A stretch of 39,502 bases of DNA from SHZI01 sp964371995. GTDB lineage: Bacteria; Pseudomonadota; Gammaproteobacteria; Steroidobacterales; GCA-2729495. The notes below the pieces were generated by a model that did not search any database, was not told the DNA's origin, and worked only from the letters and a program-made list of their open reading frames with translations. Of this stretch, positions 17,241 to 26,094 are shown piece after piece. Positions within the stretch are counted from its first letter, which is position 1; every line of letters begins with the position of its first letter. Where the stretch lies: positions 1-39,502 of the forward strand of contig CAYJPG010000014.1 in assembly GCA_964371995.1 (NCBI GenBank), in the 5' to 3' direction. Both the position numbers and the translations under genes were made by a program.

Positions 17241-17837
17241 TCAGGCCCGCTGGCGGAGGTCGCGACCAGCAGACTGATATTGTTCGAGGCGGCCGGCCAG
17301 CTCGTCGCGTTCGCGCTGCAGATCGACCATCTGGGTGGTGGTCAGCGTGGTGCCGGACTCCACTACTTCGAGTTCGGTACGCGCATCGCGAAGTTCCACG
17401 CTGATACGCGACAGTTCCTCGGTACGCGCATCGACATCGGCAAGCAGCGCTTCCTGGCGGACTGCCGCTGCCTTGACTTCAGCCCGCAGGGATTCGATCT
17501 GCGCCTCGCGCTCTGCGACCCTCTCGCGCAGCGCATCGATCTCCGCTTTACCGGCCTTCGCGGCATTCAGAAACTGTTCGCGCTCGACCCGGCCCTGGTC
17601 GACGAGCCGCTGCGTAACACGCAGTTCTTCGAGCAATGTCTGTATCTTCTTGTCGGTTTCCGGAGCAACTTCAGGCGGCTTGTTCGCGCCCGGAAATGCC
17701 GGCGCACGTGAATCGTTTCCGAACAGGCTTTCCTTGAGTGGTCCCTCGCCGGACCGCATGATGATGAAGGTTATGGCGATCCCGCTCAGCACCAGGCCGA
17801 ACAGCAGACCGATACCGATGAGACCGAGGTAGGCCAT
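17241..17837 (-). CDS. Membrane-anchored coiled-coil protein B
   Basis: A 198-residue protein with one N-terminal helix (IGIGLLFGLVLSGIAITFIIM) and a long charged helical region from about residue 60 to the end with heptad-like spacing of Leu, Val and Ala. A Pro-rich linker separates the two. The tail, RDARTELEVVESGTTLTTTQ then LQRERDEL, is clearly related to the matching part of the upstream gene, so the pair arose by duplication. Its ATG overlaps the upstream stop by one base (TGATG). No known domain; a scaffold or size-sensing role at the inner membrane is possible. Confidence 0.75.
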   Translation of the reverse strand: MAYLGLIGIGLLFGLVLSGIAITFIIMRSGEGPLKESLFGNDSRAPAFPGANKPPEVAPETDKKIQTLLEELRVTQRLVDQGRVEREQFLNAAKAGKAEIDALRERVAEREAQIESLRAEVKAAAVRQEALLADVDARTEELSRISVELRDARTELEVVESGTTLTTTQMVDLQRERDELAGRLEQYQSAGRDLRQRA

Positions 17838-18412
17838 CAGTGATCAACCAGCTGATCACGCCGCAGTCCGGAGCGCTCCGGATCGCGGGACTTCATCTCC
17901 AGCTCGCGTCGCAAGGCCTCGACCATCGTATTCAGGTCATCGCGCTCACGGGTGAGCCGTTCGATCTGGTCGATGATGACATCCGAACCGACCTGTGAAA
18001 CGTCCAGCTCGGTCTTCACATCACGCAGCTGCACATGGGTACGCACCATCTCTTCGGCACGATCGGCAAGTTCCTTGCGCAGCTCGGCAGTCTTCCGGCA
18101 TTCGTGCTGCATTTCGGCTGTGAGCTTGCGCACCAGGTCCTGTTGGCGCGCGGTCTCGTCCCTGAGAGCCGCCAGTTCGGCTGCCGTGCTATCGAGTTGT
18201 CCGGTCAGCGCCTGGCGTTCATTGCCAGCATCATCCGCCGCGCGCTGCGCCACGCGGAGATCCGCTTCGAGGCCGCGAATTTTGTGATGGAGGGTATCGA
18301 CCGTGCCGCCTGAGCGACGGCCAGCCTGCCAGACCTTGACGGCAATGGCGAGTACAAGGCTGGTCGCAAGCGCTGCCAGCAGGCCGAGGCTGATGAGGGT
18401 CCAGTCCAACAT
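17837..18412 (-). CDS. Membrane-anchored coiled-coil protein A
   Basis: A 191-residue protein beginning MLDWTLISLGLLAALATSLV, one membrane helix, then about 150 residues of coiled coil (TLHHKIRGLEADLRVAQRA, LDSTAAELAALRDETARQQD). The C-terminal block RDVKTELDVSQVGSDVIID then LTRERDDLN matches the block in protein B. Start ATG 18412 with GGAG three bases away, which is close; the 14 codons further upstream do not look coding. It lies 82 bases downstream of the PQQ dehydrogenase. Function unknown. Confidence 0.75.
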   Translation of the reverse strand: MLDWTLISLGLLAALATSLVLAIAVKVWQAGRRSGGTVDTLHHKIRGLEADLRVAQRAADDAGNERQALTGQLDSTAAELAALRDETARQQDLVRKLTAEMQHECRKTAELRKELADRAEEMVRTHVQLRDVKTELDVSQVGSDVIIDQIERLTRERDDLNTMVEALRRELEMKSRDPERSGLRRDQLVDH

Positions 18413-18494
18413 AAGCTCCAGCGTAGCCGCTAGTCGCAGGTCGCGGCCATGCACCAGTTCTCACAACGTCGCGGCCACGCGCCGGAAACGGAAG

Positions 18495-20447
18495 CTACTT
18501 CACGGGCAGCGCGTAGGCGAGCACATAGTCATCGACCCCCTTGGCGTCGTACCAGGAGTGCCCGCCGGCTGCAAACACCACGTACTGCCGACCATCGACC
18601 TCATAGGTCATCGGCGTGGCCATCGCCGAGGTCGGCACCCGCATTTCCCACAGCTCCTCGCCGGTCTCTATATCGTAGGCATGCACGCGGTTATCGGCAG
18701 TGGCGCCGATGAAGATCAGTCCGCTTCCGGTAACGATGGGGCCACCGGCCGAGGGCCCGCCGAGATTCAGCGGGATCGGAAACGGCATCAGCTTGTCGAG
18801 CCGGCCAAAGGGAATCTTCCAGCGGATTTCGCCGCTGACCATATCGATGGCCACCAGCATGTTCCACGGTGGCGCCGTACATGGGGTGAAGGACGGCGAC
18901 ATCAGAGGCCCCTGCTTGACGCCGTAAGGTGTACCGCCGAGATAACCCGGACCCTGCATCGGCGCGCCGGCCTCCGGCCGCTTGGCATACTCGGGATCAA
19001 CTTCTGCCCTGGGGATCAGCTTCACGTAGTAGGGAATCTGCGACACCGGCGTGATCAGCAGATTGCGCTGCGGATCGTATGCACCGCCACCCCAGTTGGG
19101 CCCGCCGCCAGGTTGCGGATAGAGGATCGTACCGGTGCTCATGATCGGCTCGTACTGACTGCCGTGGCGCATCGACTCGATCTTCCTGCGACAGGCGTTC
19201 TTGTCGAAAATCGTAAAGCCCCAGGCATCGTCGGCCGAGATGGTATTACGCACCAGCACTGGCGGCCTGACCGGAAAGGGCTGGGTCGGCGACAGCTGCT
19301 CGCCCTCGATATCGGTGTCGGTCGGCACCGGGCGCTCCTCGATCGGGAACAGCGGCTCACCGGTCTCACGATTGAACGCAAACACCATGCCGGTCTTGAC
19401 CAGCTGGATTACGGCCGGAATCTTGCGGCCGTCGCGGTCGATCGCGGTGAGGATCGGCGTTGAACCGGCATCGCGGTCCCAGACATCGTGGTGCAGGGTC
19501 TGAAAATGCCAGACCAGCTCGCCGGTCGATCCGCGCAAGGCGATGATCGAATTCGCGTACTCATTATTGCCCGGCCGGTGCACACCCCAGTAGTTGGGCG
19601 CAGGAGATGCCGTCGGCACGAACAGGAGATCGCGCGGGCTGTCCGCCGACATTGGCACCCAGGTGTTCGCGCCACCGACCTGCTGTGGCGTCGGCGTCAG
19701 CCCGGTAGATGCATCGCGCACCAGCGGATCGAAACTCCAGAGCAGCGCCCCGGTACGCGCATCGAAGCCGCGTATGGCGCCATTCACTGACGACGAAGTC
19801 TTGAACTTGTTGGAGAACGAAGACACCGCCACCACGTCCCGCACGACGGTCGGCGGCGAAACGAGCTGGGTGAGTTGCGTGCCATCGGCGGGCACCAGGG
19901 ATCTGATCAGTACATCGACATCCACCTGTCCCTGCACGCCAAAACCGGTGCACAGCTTGCCATCCCGGGCATCCATGGCGATCAGGCGCTTGTCAGCCGT
20001 GGCGAGAAACAGGCGGTGGGCACAGGCTGTGTCTACCGGCGCCGCAGTATCCGCCCAGTACGCGACGCCCCTGCACTTGAATCGCCCGGCGTACGGCGTC
20101 TTGTCGATCTTCGGGTCCATGATCCAGCGTTCTGCACCACTGGCCGGATCGAGTGCGATCACCTTGCCGAAAGGATCACAGACCACCAGATGTCCGCCGG
20201 CCGCCGCTGGCAGCAGCGTCGGTGTGGCCTGGAAGTCGATCATTGATTTCAGCGTCGGGTTGGCGGTTACGGCACCGGTCCGGTATTGCCAGGCCAGTTC
20301 CAGTTTGCCGACATTGTCCCGGTTGATCTGCTTCAGGGCCGAGTAGCGGCTGCCACCCTCATCACCGCCGTAATAGGCCCAGCTTTCTGCGCCCGCTGCA
20401 GCGAGGTGCAGGAACAAGGCAATGAAAACCGGCATGCGCTTGTACAT
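18495..20447 (-). CDS. PQQ-dependent dehydrogenase (quinoprotein)
   Basis: A 650-residue periplasmic quinoprotein with signal peptide (cleavage near AAAGA). Its eight-bladed propeller pattern includes WAYYGGDEGGSRYS, ALDPASGAERW, RGFDARTGALLWSFDPL, LHHDVWDRDAGSTPIL and the last blades with IFIGATADNRVHAYD. The HHDVWDRD segment matches membrane glucose dehydrogenases (HHD-W-D), but the N-terminal membrane domain of mGDH is absent, so this is a soluble relative. No CxxCH haem site. Start ATG 20447 with AGGAG about nine bases upstream. It oxidises a sugar or alcohol with PQQ; the substrate is unknown and no PQQ synthesis genes are present. Lies 31 bases after the chorismate-lyase-like gene. Confidence 0.9.
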   Translation of the reverse strand: MYKRMPVFIALFLHLAAAGAESWAYYGGDEGGSRYSALKQINRDNVGKLELAWQYRTGAVTANPTLKSMIDFQATPTLLPAAAGGHLVVCDPFGKVIALDPASGAERWIMDPKIDKTPYAGRFKCRGVAYWADTAAPVDTACAHRLFLATADKRLIAMDARDGKLCTGFGVQGQVDVDVLIRSLVPADGTQLTQLVSPPTVVRDVVAVSSFSNKFKTSSSVNGAIRGFDARTGALLWSFDPLVRDASTGLTPTPQQVGGANTWVPMSADSPRDLLFVPTASPAPNYWGVHRPGNNEYANSIIALRGSTGELVWHFQTLHHDVWDRDAGSTPILTAIDRDGRKIPAVIQLVKTGMVFAFNRETGEPLFPIEERPVPTDTDIEGEQLSPTQPFPVRPPVLVRNTISADDAWGFTIFDKNACRRKIESMRHGSQYEPIMSTGTILYPQPGGGPNWGGGAYDPQRNLLITPVSQIPYYVKLIPRAEVDPEYAKRPEAGAPMQGPGYLGGTPYGVKQGPLMSPSFTPCTAPPWNMLVAIDMVSGEIRWKIPFGRLDKLMPFPIPLNLGGPSAGGPIVTGSGLIFIGATADNRVHAYDIETGEELWEMRVPTSAMATPMTYEVDGRQYVVFAAGGHSWYDAKGVDDYVLAYALPVK

Positions 20448-20478
20448 ATCTATTAGTCTCCTGCCCGGCAAATCGTGT

Positions 20479-21114
20479 TCAGTCGGATGGAAGCCTGGCG
20501 CCGAGCGCCGGCACCGGAACTGCGATTGGTCGCCAGGCAAAGCGTTCGGTAATCACCATGAGCGGCCGACCCCGTGCAGTCACCCGGTAGCTGCGCGTCA
20601 GGAAATCACCGTCGGTCAGGGCCGCTACCGGCTCCGGCAGCGAATTGATTTGTTCGCGGCCGCACCAGAGTCCTTCGCGCCGGCTGTCGAGCCCGCTGCC
20701 CAGCAGGATCTGGCCCAGGCCGACGACGCCCGCCTCAAGTACCCCGCGCATCGTCGCCGGAAGGCCGTCGACATTGATCCTCGACTCGGCATAGGCGAAG
20801 AAGCCGCGACTGCGCGCCCCGCTCAGCAATACCGCCCGCTCGGTCACGGTCGCGCCAGCCGGCAGATCAAGCCAGCGATCCGGTACAGCGAGCCGCTGCG
20901 GACGCTGCCACAGGCAGGTCACCACCACCGGCTCCAGCGCCCATGCCTCCAGGAAAGTGGTAACCGTGCCATCGATCACCAGCAAAGCCCGCTGCAGCGG
21001 CGTCAACTCGGCCGCAATGATGGATTCGAGACCGGCCGGCCGGTCTGCCTGGGCAAGAAAAAATCCTGCGACTGGATCAAAACGCTCCGGCTCGGGCTTG
21101 GATTGTTGTGTCAT
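20479..21114 (-). CDS. Chorismate-lyase-like protein (DUF98/UbiC fold)
   Basis: A 211-residue soluble protein. Its order of motifs is that of the DUF98/4-hydroxybenzoate synthetase family: FDPVAGFF, LTPLQRALLVIDGTVTTFLE, VTERAVLLSG, FAYAESRINVDGL, VGLGQILLG and LTRSYRV...RPLMVITERFAW. Chorismate lyases remove pyruvate from chorismate to give 4-hydroxybenzoate for ubiquinone. This one is probably a divergent member; the gene is not next to ubiA. Start ATG 21114; an in-frame extension upstream would enter the OmpA leader region. Being first in the PQQ-dehydrogenase operon, it may act on a quinone-related substrate, which is inference. Confidence 0.78.
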   Translation of the reverse strand: MTQQSKPEPERFDPVAGFFLAQADRPAGLESIIAAELTPLQRALLVIDGTVTTFLEAWALEPVVVTCLWQRPQRLAVPDRWLDLPAGATVTERAVLLSGARSRGFFAYAESRINVDGLPATMRGVLEAGVVGLGQILLGSGLDSRREGLWCGREQINSLPEPVAALTDGDFLTRSYRVTARGRPLMVITERFAWRPIAVPVPALGARLPSD

Positions 21115-21165
21115 CAGGGCTGATGCATCTGTGCAGAGGCTGTCAGTATAGTAGGCAAGCCCATG

Positions 21166-21193
21166 TTGACGCCTGTTTGACCGGCCGTATACT
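21166..21193 (+). promoter_or_regulatory. Sigma70 promoter of ompA
   Basis: TTGACG at 21166-21171, a 16-base spacer and TATACT at 21188-21193, each matching consensus at five of six positions. The distance to the ATG at 21293 gives a 5' leader of about 90 bases, usual for strongly expressed porin genes. Confidence 0.7.
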
Positions 21194-21292
21194 GCCCGGA
21201 GACCACGATGTGAACACCGGGTTGTCCGGCGCAAGTGTCCCCCGCCTGTTAGCGTCGCATTAAACCAAGAACACTGCTTAGGAGCCTGCGTG

Positions 21293-22381
21293 ATGAAGCG
21301 TTTCCTGATACCTCTGGCCCTGGGCCTGGCAAGTACGCCACTGATGGCCGGCACCTCACTGCTGGCCGCCAACGAATACAGCGTCTGGAACGCAGGTGTC
21401 GCTGCAACCTTTGCCGATTACAGCTTTGACGACAACTCGGTCGATGACAGCACCGTCGGACTCAAACTCTACGGCGGCTACCGCATCAACAAATGGTTTG
21501 GCCTCGAAGCCGCCTATCACAGCTTCGGCGACTTCTCCGAAGCGCCGCCGTCGCCGGCCGCTCCGGTTGATGTCCGTCTGGATGGATACAGCGGGTCGGT
21601 ACTCCTCTATGCGCCGATCAACAGCGATGAAGTCGACGTCTATGCCAAGGCCGGTTATTACAACTTCGACCAGGAACTCGAACTCAACAACGTCGTCACC
21701 GCCAGCAACTCGCCGGATGGACTCCTGCTCGGCGCCGGCCTGATCGTCAATGTCAGCAAGCAGTTTGCCTTCCGTGCAGAGGGTGAGTGGTTTGATATCA
21801 AGGACGGCGACCTGTGGGCCATCAACCTCGGTGCCGAGTATCGCTTCGGACGTACGCCTGAAGCTGCCGCGCCTGTTGCGGTGGCGGCACCTGTCGCCGT
21901 CGTGGCCCCACCGGTAGCTGTCGCCGCCGCTCCGGTCGTCAAGGACAGCGATGGCGATGGCGTCAATGACAATGCCGACAAGTGCCCGGAGACGCCGGCC
22001 GGCGCAAAGGTTGATGCCCGCGGTTGCGAGGAACAGCTGATCCTGCGTGGTGTTACCTTTGACTTCGACTCGGCGAAGCTGACGCCCTCCAGCCTGATGA
22101 TCCTGGACTCGGTAGCCAACACCCTGACCAAGCGCCCGAACTTCAAAATTGAAGTACGTGGACACACGGACAGCCATGGTGCCGATGACTATAACCTCAG
22201 GCTCTCGCAGCAGCGCGCTGACGCGGTGCGCGACTATCTGATCGAAAAAGGCACACCTGCAACACAGCTCACGGCTGCCGGCTTTGGTGAAGCGGACCCG
22301 ATTGCAGACAACGGGACCGAAGAGGGCCGCGCCCTGAATCGGCGCGTGAGCCTGGAGTTTTCCGCGCAGGCTGGTCAATAA
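21293..22381 (+). CDS. ompA: OmpA-family outer membrane protein
   Basis: A 362-residue protein in four parts. They are a signal peptide (to about LMAG), an eight-strand barrel (to about residue 185), an Ala/Pro/Val linker, and a TSP3-type calcium motif DSDGDGVNDNADKCPE followed by the OmpA C-terminal peptidoglycan-binding domain. That domain shows FDFDSAKLTPSS, VRGHTDSHGADDYNLRLSQQRA and EEGRALNRRVSLEF; the D and R of HTD...LSQQRA contact diaminopimelate in relatives. It links the outer membrane to the cell wall. The start is ATG 21293 with TAGGAG at 21279-21284, eight bases away; the GTG three bases earlier is less likely. A paralogue of its barrel follows 12 bases later. Confidence 0.93.
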   Translation: MKRFLIPLALGLASTPLMAGTSLLAANEYSVWNAGVAATFADYSFDDNSVDDSTVGLKLYGGYRINKWFGLEAAYHSFGDFSEAPPSPAAPVDVRLDGYSGSVLLYAPINSDEVDVYAKAGYYNFDQELELNNVVTASNSPDGLLLGAGLIVNVSKQFAFRAEGEWFDIKDGDLWAINLGAEYRFGRTPEAAAPVAVAAPVAVVAPPVAVAAAPVVKDSDGDGVNDNADKCPETPAGAKVDARGCEEQLILRGVTFDFDSAKLTPSSLMILDSVANTLTKRPNFKIEVRGHTDSHGADDYNLRLSQQRADAVRDYLIEKGTPATQLTAAGFGEADPIADNGTEEGRALNRRVSLEFSAQAGQ

Positions 22382-22393
22382 GGAGCATTGTTA

Positions 22394-22945
22394 ATGAAAC
22401 GCACAGCGGGAATTGCACTGCTTGGCCTGTGTTCGCTGTCTGCCCAGGCCGGCCCGGCTGATTCAGGCTGGCTGGTCGGCATTTCCGGCATGCTCACCAG
22501 CTATGAGATCGATGGCGGCGTTTTTGACGACGAAGCCGTCGGCGCCAAACTGAGCGTTCAGTACCGCTTCAACAAGTACTTCGGCATCGAGGGCTCATGG
22601 CTCGAATCCGGCAATTTCAGGGAAGACACAGACCCGGCCAATCCTGGCGGCAATGTGGATGTAGATCTTGACGGAACGACCATCTATGCCATCGGCTACC
22701 TCCCCTTCGCCTCGGAGGACCTGCAGCTTTACGGCAAGGCAGGCTTTTACAACCTGAACCAGAATATCGACACTGACACCAGCTCGAGGAGCCGCGGTGC
22801 CGACGGACTCACCTTCGGTGCCGGCACACAGATCGCCGTGTCCAGCAAGGTCAGCCTGCGTCTCGAAGGCGACTGGTTCGACCTGGACGACGGCGACTTC
22901 TGGGCCGTCAGCCTCGGCGTCAACTACCACTTCGGCCAGCCCTGA
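22394..22945 (+). CDS. OmpA-like beta-barrel protein without cell-wall domain
   Basis: A 183-residue protein with signal peptide (cleavage near AQA) and an eight-strand barrel only. Blocks AVGAKLSVQYRFNKYFGIEGSW, LQLYGKAGFYNLNQ, LTFGAGTQIAVSSKVSLRLEG and WFDLDDGDFWAVSLG match the barrel of the preceding OmpA almost block for block (for example RINKWFGLEA, VYAKAGYYNF, EWFDIKDGDLWAINLG). It is a tandem duplicate that lost, or never had, the peptidoglycan-binding half. Start ATG 22394 with AGGAG at 22381-22385, eight bases away. Co-transcribed with ompA. Confidence 0.87.
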   Translation: MKRTAGIALLGLCSLSAQAGPADSGWLVGISGMLTSYEIDGGVFDDEAVGAKLSVQYRFNKYFGIEGSWLESGNFREDTDPANPGGNVDVDLDGTTIYAIGYLPFASEDLQLYGKAGFYNLNQNIDTDTSSRSRGADGLTFGAGTQIAVSSKVSLRLEGDWFDLDDGDFWAVSLGVNYHFGQP

Positions 22946-22960
22946 TATCTGTCCATGGCA

Positions 22961-22987
22961 GCACGGGGTACGTCCTGTACCCCGTGC
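22961..22987 (+). other. Perfect 11-pair hairpin after the OmpA-like pair
   Basis: GCACGGGGTAC pairs with GTACCCCGTGC around a five-base loop, 15 bases after the stop. It looks like a terminator stem, but no T tract follows, so it may be a weak or Rho-aided terminator or an mRNA 3' stabiliser. Confidence 0.55.
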
Positions 22988-23090
22988 CCGTTGCCTGCAC
23001 GTGACTCCGTTCACGTTTCCCGACCACGCCAGCCAGCAACTGTGAGCTGGCGCACACCGCATCAGACATAAAAAACGGATCCTGACCCGG

Positions 23091-23103
23091 CCTTAACTTA
23101 AGG
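23091..23103. promoter_or_regulatory. CCTTAA-C-TTAAGG dyad upstream of the pilus cluster
   Basis: A perfect six-base dyad with one central base lies 92 bases upstream of the secretin gene. It sits in a locally AT-rich patch of GC-rich sequence, as an operator or promoter element might. No recognised regulator. Confidence 0.35.
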
Positions 23104-23195
23104 GGATACCGTGCCTTCGCCCTGTGCGGGAATTTTGCCCGGACGGTGGCAATGCACGGCAGGAAACGGTTGCTGATCTGCGGAGACTATTGGTC

Positions 23196-24839
23196 ATGAC
23201 ACAGAACATTTGGCGCCGTGGCGCTTTCCTGAGCATCGGTGTCGCCGCGCTCGTTGCAGGCTGCGGCACCGTGCAGCAGTTTGACCCGGCACCGGAACAT
23301 CTGAAATCGATCGAAGGGAACAGGATCATTCCCGCACCGGTCACCCACTTGCCCACGCCACCGGCGCCGGTCGCGCAGCCAGTCCAGGAAACCTACACGC
23401 TGGTGGTGACTGACGTACCTGTACGCGAAGTGCTGTTTGCGCTGGCCCGCGATGCGGCGATCAATGTGGACATCTCAGGCAACATCGAGGGCAACGTCAC
23501 GCTCAATGCCGTCAATCAGACCCTGCCACAGATACTCGAACGCATCGGCCGGCAGGTCAGCATCCGTCACAGCATCGAAAACGGCACGCTGGTTGTCATG
23601 CCCGACGCACCGTACTGGCAGAACTACCGGGTGGACTACGTAAACCTGGCCCGCGGCAGCGAAGGTGAGGTCACTGTCGCTACCCAGATCGCCTCTACCG
23701 GTGGCAGCGTCGGTGAAGACTCGCAAAGCGACGGTGGTGCGAGCGGCGCTGAACAGAATGTTTCACGAACCACAGTCAAGAGCACCTCCGATAACAGCTA
23801 CTGGAAGGTTCTTGGCAATAACCTGCGCCAGATCATCACGGGTCAGTCGACCGGTGGCGACGCGGCGGCGGGCCCTGACCCGGTGGCCGTCAATTCGATT
23901 GCCGGTGTCATCAGCGTCTATGCCAACGGCGTGCAGCAGCAGAAAGTTCAGGCCTTTATCGATCAGGTAACGGCCAATTCAAAGCGCCAGGTCCTGATCG
24001 AAGTGACGGTCGTGGAAGTCCAGCTCAATGACAGCTACCAGGCCGGCGTCGACTGGTCGCGGGTCTCTGCGAACGGCGGACTCGGCAAGGACGGCATCTC
24101 GATCATCAACACACTGACCGGCGGCAATCTGTCTACCGCACCGGTCTACACCATGAAGTACAACAATTTCGATACTGACGGCAGCGGCTTCTCGGCCGCT
24201 GTGAAGATGCTGTCGCAGTTTGGCGACACGAAGGTCCTGTCCACGCCGCGCATCATGGCCCTCAACAACCAGACTGCCATGCTCAAGGTGGTCGATGAGC
24301 GCGTCTACTTCAGCCTTTCACAGGACATCATCGAGGCCTCCAGCAACAATGCGGCGCGGTCGACCATCACCAGCGAGATAAAGACCGTGCCGGTCGGCTT
24401 CATCATGAGCGTGACGCCGCAGATCAGCGACAACAGCAACGTGAGCATGAATGTGCGCCCGACCATCACGCGCATCCTCGGTTACGTCGTCGACCCGGCT
24501 CCCCGCCTCAGCGAGTTCGGTCAGGATTTCGACAACCTCGTGCCGGAGATACATGTCAGCGAGATCGAGTCGTTGCTGGAAGTAGCCGACGGACAGACCG
24601 TGGTCATCGGCGGGCTGATGCAGGACACCAGTCAGAAGAAGCGTGACGGCGTGCCATTGCTGTCACGTCTGCCTGGCATCGGCGACCTGTTCAGCTATCG
24701 CGACGATGCAGTCCATAAAAGCGAACTGGTGCTGTTCCTGCGCCCCACCGTGATTCGCGGTGCCGGGACCGGCCAGCCAGCACTGGCGAGTGCAGCTGTA
24801 CCTCTCGGCACCACCGGCAAGCCGGGGGCGACGCCATGA
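23196..24839 (+). CDS. mshL: MSHA-type pilus secretin MshL
   Basis: A 547-residue lipoprotein secretin (lipobox VAGC). An N0-type domain with YTLVVTDVPVREVLFALARD precedes a short N1-like region, then the secretin core: KRQVLIEVTVVEVQLND, KVLSTPRIMALNNQTAMLKV, VGFIMSVTPQIS, IESLLEVADGQTVVIGGLMQ and VPLLSRLPGIGDLFSYR. It forms the outer-membrane gate for the pilus. The short form with one secretin core is the MshL/PilQ type. Start ATG 23196 with GGAG about ten bases upstream; a longer frame from 23124 lacks coding features. Overlaps the next gene by four bases. Confidence 0.92.
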   Translation: MTQNIWRRGAFLSIGVAALVAGCGTVQQFDPAPEHLKSIEGNRIIPAPVTHLPTPPAPVAQPVQETYTLVVTDVPVREVLFALARDAAINVDISGNIEGNVTLNAVNQTLPQILERIGRQVSIRHSIENGTLVVMPDAPYWQNYRVDYVNLARGSEGEVTVATQIASTGGSVGEDSQSDGGASGAEQNVSRTTVKSTSDNSYWKVLGNNLRQIITGQSTGGDAAAGPDPVAVNSIAGVISVYANGVQQQKVQAFIDQVTANSKRQVLIEVTVVEVQLNDSYQAGVDWSRVSANGGLGKDGISIINTLTGGNLSTAPVYTMKYNNFDTDGSGFSAAVKMLSQFGDTKVLSTPRIMALNNQTAMLKVVDERVYFSLSQDIIEASSNNAARSTITSEIKTVPVGFIMSVTPQISDNSNVSMNVRPTITRILGYVVDPAPRLSEFGQDFDNLVPEIHVSEIESLLEVADGQTVVIGGLMQDTSQKKRDGVPLLSRLPGIGDLFSYRDDAVHKSELVLFLRPTVIRGAGTGQPALASAAVPLGTTGKPGATP

Positions 24840-26083
24840 GTTCCCTGCTGGACATCCTGCAGAAAAAATCGGCACAGCCTGCAACTGACGAGACCGCGGT
24901 CGCGCCGGCATCAGCCGAGAGTCATATGCAGACCGTCGAGCTGCATCTTGCTGTCGATAATCGCGGCGCTGCAGAACCGACGGCCGAAAGCGATGCCCAT
25001 GACGGCGTACCCGAACTCGCTGTGGGCCTGCGGCAGGCGTCGCCCGCGGCTGAACAACAGCCCGATACCGGAACGGTTTCAGACACCTTTGCCAACGGGC
25101 CCGGAGATCCGCACGGCAATGCGGCCCAGTCCTTTGTGGTCAACCAGCGCAGGCAGCGCGTCCGGCGCAACACCTCGCTGCTGATCGGCAGCCTGGTGCT
25201 GATCCTGCTGGCCGTAACGACGGCTATTTCCGTTCTCTTGCAGTACACGGCTGACCGCGGCGGCGACCAGTCGGTCGTCATCCCGCCAGAAGCGCTTCAG
25301 GCCAGACCAGCGCAACCGCAAATCAGTGAAGTAGCAACGCAGCAGCCGATCGTACGCCCGCTGCGCAAGGAAGTGACCAGCACGCAGACCGCTCCGCGAT
25401 CTGCAATGGTCGGCAAGGACGCCGACTGGTATGACACGCCAGCTGTAGAGACACCGGAAACCACAACACAGATCAAGATATCGCGGGGCACTACGGAGAA
25501 TCCGCTGTTTCCAAAGCTCAGCGAAGCGTGGGATGCCTTTCAGGCTGCTGACTACGCGCATGCCGAAACCCTGTATCGCGAGGTGCAGGCAGCTGACGCG
25601 CACAATGTCGATGCACTGCTTGGACTGGCTGCGATCGCCTTGCGTAGCGGCCGTGAGCAGGAAGCCCAGTCGCTATACAAATCAGTGCTCGAAGCCGATC
25701 CAAAGAATTCAGCCGCTGTTGCCGCCCTCTCCACATTGCCAGCGGGTGCATCAGCCAACGGCGATACGGGCAATGAAACCCGGCTGAAGAACATGCTGCG
25801 CGAGCAGCCAGGCGCCGCCCAGCTGCACTTCGCACTCGGCCTGCAATATGTCAGCGCCGGGCGCTGGCCGGAGGCCCAGCAGGCCTTCTTCGAGGCAGTG
25901 CGCAACGAACCGGTCAATGCCGACTATGCCTATAACCTGGCGGTGAGCCTGGACCAGCTTGGTCAGGGGCCGGCTGCTGCTGCCTACTATGAACGCGCAC
26001 TGACTCTGGCGAACGGCAGTGCGTTGTTTGACGCTGCAGCGGCCCGGCAGCGGCTCGACAGCCTGCGCGCCGCAGCCCGGTAG
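24836..26083 (+). CDS. mshN: MshN-like TPR membrane protein
   Basis: A 415-residue protein. Residues 1-110 are low-complexity and acidic, 114-136 form one membrane helix (SLLIGSLVLILLAVTTA), and the C-terminal half has four or five tetratricopeptide repeats (AWDAFQAADYAHAETLYREV, ALLGLAAIALRSGREQEA, LHFALGLQYVSAGRWPEA, YAYNLAVSLDQLGQGPAA). MSHA clusters carry such a TPR protein between the secretin and the ATPase, perhaps assisting assembly. The AAA ATPase MshM that normally lies between mshL and mshN is not here. It overlaps mshL by four bases (ATGA). Confidence 0.82.
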   Translation: MSSLLDILQKKSAQPATDETAVAPASAESHMQTVELHLAVDNRGAAEPTAESDAHDGVPELAVGLRQASPAAEQQPDTGTVSDTFANGPGDPHGNAAQSFVVNQRRQRVRRNTSLLIGSLVLILLAVTTAISVLLQYTADRGGDQSVVIPPEALQARPAQPQISEVATQQPIVRPLRKEVTSTQTAPRSAMVGKDADWYDTPAVETPETTTQIKISRGTTENPLFPKLSEAWDAFQAADYAHAETLYREVQAADAHNVDALLGLAAIALRSGREQEAQSLYKSVLEADPKNSAAVAALSTLPAGASANGDTGNETRLKNMLREQPGAAQLHFALGLQYVSAGRWPEAQQAFFEAVRNEPVNADYAYNLAVSLDQLGQGPAAAAYYERALTLANGSALFDAAAARQRLDSLRAAAR

Positions 26084-26094
26084 GGCGCATCATC

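Noticed and set aside
21356..22378. Long minus-strand frame of 340 codons
   Set aside because: It is exactly antisense to ompA and has no family features; high GC content leaves such shadow frames open.
22946..23195. tRNA or small RNA gene before the pilus cluster
   Set aside because: The hairpin at 22961-22987 is a simple stem; no cloverleaf, T-loop motif or CCA end is present.
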